Below, piece by piece: positions 32,392 through 33,459 of a stretch of DNA of 33,459 nt. Every line of letters starts with the position of its first letter. Position 1 is the stretch's first letter. The translations under genes and the position numbers were made by a program. The notes beneath the pieces were generated by a model, which saw only the letters and a list, made by a program, of their open reading frames with translations, was not told the DNA's origin and ran no database searches. Origin of the DNA: Sivonenia sp049582005 (GTDB lineage: Bacteria > Cyanobacteriota > Cyanobacteriia > Gloeobacterales > PMM-0068); the NCBI GenBank assembly GCA_049582005.1, contig JBAUTB010000090.1, forward strand, positions 1-33,459, in the 5' to 3' direction.

Positions 32392-33459
32392 ATGAAAAAT
32401 TTGCCCTTTTCTTGCGATTTTTGTGTGAAGACTCCTGATTTTCTTCCGCTTAAACTCTCTCTGTCGTCTTATCTTATTCCAGCTCTGCATGGCAAGATAC
32501 CGAATTCTTTCCGTAGAAATACAGCCCGCTCCGTCCTGGCCAGCCTCGCTCTTTTCTCTTTGTCCTGTCTCCCTACCCACGCTCAAACGTCGTCTTCCTA
32601 TGAGGCAGAGAACGCTGTGCTTGGTGGTGGTGCTACTACCATTGCTAACTCAGGAGCTACTGATGGCAAAGATGTTACTAGCTTATTTGGTAAAAACAGG
32701 GGTGCTTATGTGCAGTTTAGTAACATTGATGGTAACTATACTTCAGCGGTATTCAGATACACGGCAGGACCAGTTACCTGGACTACTGTAGTAGCACCTC
32801 CTACTATTGGTCTTTACATCAACGGAGTTCGCACTCAAACTATCAAACTTCCAAATACTAGCAGTTGGGGCACGTTTGCTAACTCTGTTTCAATTCCTTT
32901 GAAATTGTCCTCTGGTAAAGCTAACACCATCAAACTTCAGATAGATGCTGGGGATTCTGGCTATGCTGATATCGATACACTAACGCTATCCACAACAACA
33001 ACTTCATCTCCATCTCCAGCCCCAAAACCTACGCCAGCCCCAAAACCTACGCCAGCGCCCACACCTACACCAGCGCCCACACCTGCTCCAACTTCAACGA
33101 CGGGAACGCTCTCCTTTACTCAAGCTCAATACGAAGCGGCTATTGCTTTTGATATATCGGGAGAAAATGGCAAGCTAGCGTCTAATCCCAATGGTCCAAG
33201 CTTAGGATACCCCTGTGGAGTACCTAATAGTTATGAGTGGAAGTGGGGAGGCCCTGGAGACGGTACCACCAACGTAGCAGACGCTGTAGCTGGGAGAGGT
33301 CAGCAATTAGCTGGAGCTGGCTATAACCAGGCATATAACGCATGCCCTGGGCCTAATACTCGTAAATCTATGGCCAATGCTCGAATCGAGTTTACTGACA
33401 TGATTGTGGATTACTACTCAATTAGCCTAAATAAATGGGTTAGAGCTGTAAAACAGCCT
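32392..33459 (+). CDS. secreted CBM6/35-like carbohydrate-binding protein, partial (runs off the edge)
   Basis: The frame is open from ATG 32392 to the window end (356 codons, no stop). A hydrophobic signal segment occurs at about residues 45-65 (RSVLASLALFSLSCLPTHA), unusually far from the ATG, so either a long n-region or a later non-ATG start is used. Residues about 70-200 form a CBM6/CBM35-like beta-sandwich, starting YEAENAVLGGGA and ending GDSGYADIDTLTL. A Pro/Thr/Ala linker (about 203-237) leads to an unrecognised C-terminal region containing FTQAQYEAAIAFDISGE and YPCGVPNSYEWKWGGPG. It probably binds or processes extracellular polysaccharide. The enzymatic domain, if any, lies outside the window. 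Confidence 0.8.
   Translation, partial: MKNLPFSCDFCVKTPDFLPLKLSLSSYLIPALHGKIPNSFRRNTARSVLASLALFSLSCLPTHAQTSSSYEAENAVLGGGATTIANSGATDGKDVTSLFGKNRGAYVQFSNIDGNYTSAVFRYTAGPVTWTTVVAPPTIGLYINGVRTQTIKLPNTSSWGTFANSVSIPLKLSSGKANTIKLQIDAGDSGYADIDTLTLSTTTTSSPSPAPKPTPAPKPTPAPTPTPAPTPAPTSTTGTLSFTQAQYEAAIAFDISGENGKLASNPNGPSLGYPCGVPNSYEWKWGGPGDGTTNVADAVAGRGQQLAGAGYNQAYNACPGPNTRKSMANARIEFTDMIVDYYSISLNKWVRAVKQP
33016..33087 (+). repeat. 18-bp tandem repeats coding the Pro-Thr linker
   Basis: Four head-to-tail 18-bp units. Units 1 and 2 are identical CCAGCCCCAAAACCTACG (33016-33033, 33034-33051), and units 3 and 4 are CCAGCGCCCACACCTACA and CCAGCGCCCACACCTGCT. They encode PAPKPT, PAPKPT, PAPTPT and PAPTPA, a flexible extracellular linker likely to vary in copy number. 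Confidence 0.9.

Overview
The window is a gene-dense, roughly 50% GC stretch of a cyanobacterial chromosome. The phylum call rests on oxygenic-photosynthesis genes: psaD (photosystem I), ndhC-ndhK-ndhJ (NDH-1), acsF (aerobic chlorophyll cyclase), ycf36, an acyl-lipid desaturase, a siroheme sulfite reductase and a member of the cyanobacterial TIGR02652 family. dnaE is one uninterrupted gene at the exact site where many cyanobacteria carry the split DnaE intein, and I found no HIP1 octamer (GCGATCGC) by eye. Both fit a lineage outside the common HIP1-rich cyanobacteria, possibly an early branch, but I cannot name the species.

Layout. 1-4618: a small membrane protein, sulfite reductase (sir) on the minus strand, an Hpt phosphotransfer protein, then acsF and a small lipoprotein. 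A 19-bp perfect dyad lies just upstream of the preferred acsF start. 4652-10469: minus-strand dnaE, ndhC-K-J and an unrecognised 89-aa protein with a strong terminator. 10590-15840: rsmB, a DAACS symporter (minus), an arabinokinase-N-domain-like glycosyltransferase coupled to a cupin, and a membrane-anchored J-protein. 15826-21015: minus-strand priA and nucleoside hydrolase, divergent ycf36, a C-terminal zinc-ribbon protein and a HAD phosphatase.

21016-21604 has no convincing gene. It holds several dyads, a tandem repeat and four consecutive hairpins ending in a T-rich tract, so it is the best candidate for an unannotated RNA or structured leader. Downstream come a stand-alone TM-HAMP protein and an unusual fusion (zinc ribbon, TM, solute-binding-like domain, OmpA-like domain), which may form an envelope-sensing module. 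23682-25871 (minus): homoserine dehydrogenase and delta-9 desaturase. 25955-27988 (plus): TIGR02652 protein, methyltransferase, atypical SDR. 28137-30228: two tandem paralogs of an uncharacterised domain, one soluble and one membrane-anchored with a long basic tail. 30294-32016 (minus): psaD with an extended C-terminus and a NahK-like sugar kinase. The right edge (32392 onward) is the 5' part of a secreted CBM6/35-like carbohydrate-binding protein with a Pro-Thr linker, cut by the window end.

Most genes are housekeeping or photosynthetic and packed tightly, with three convergent pairs whose ends overlap. No tRNA, rRNA, CRISPR array, insertion sequence or phage gene was seen.
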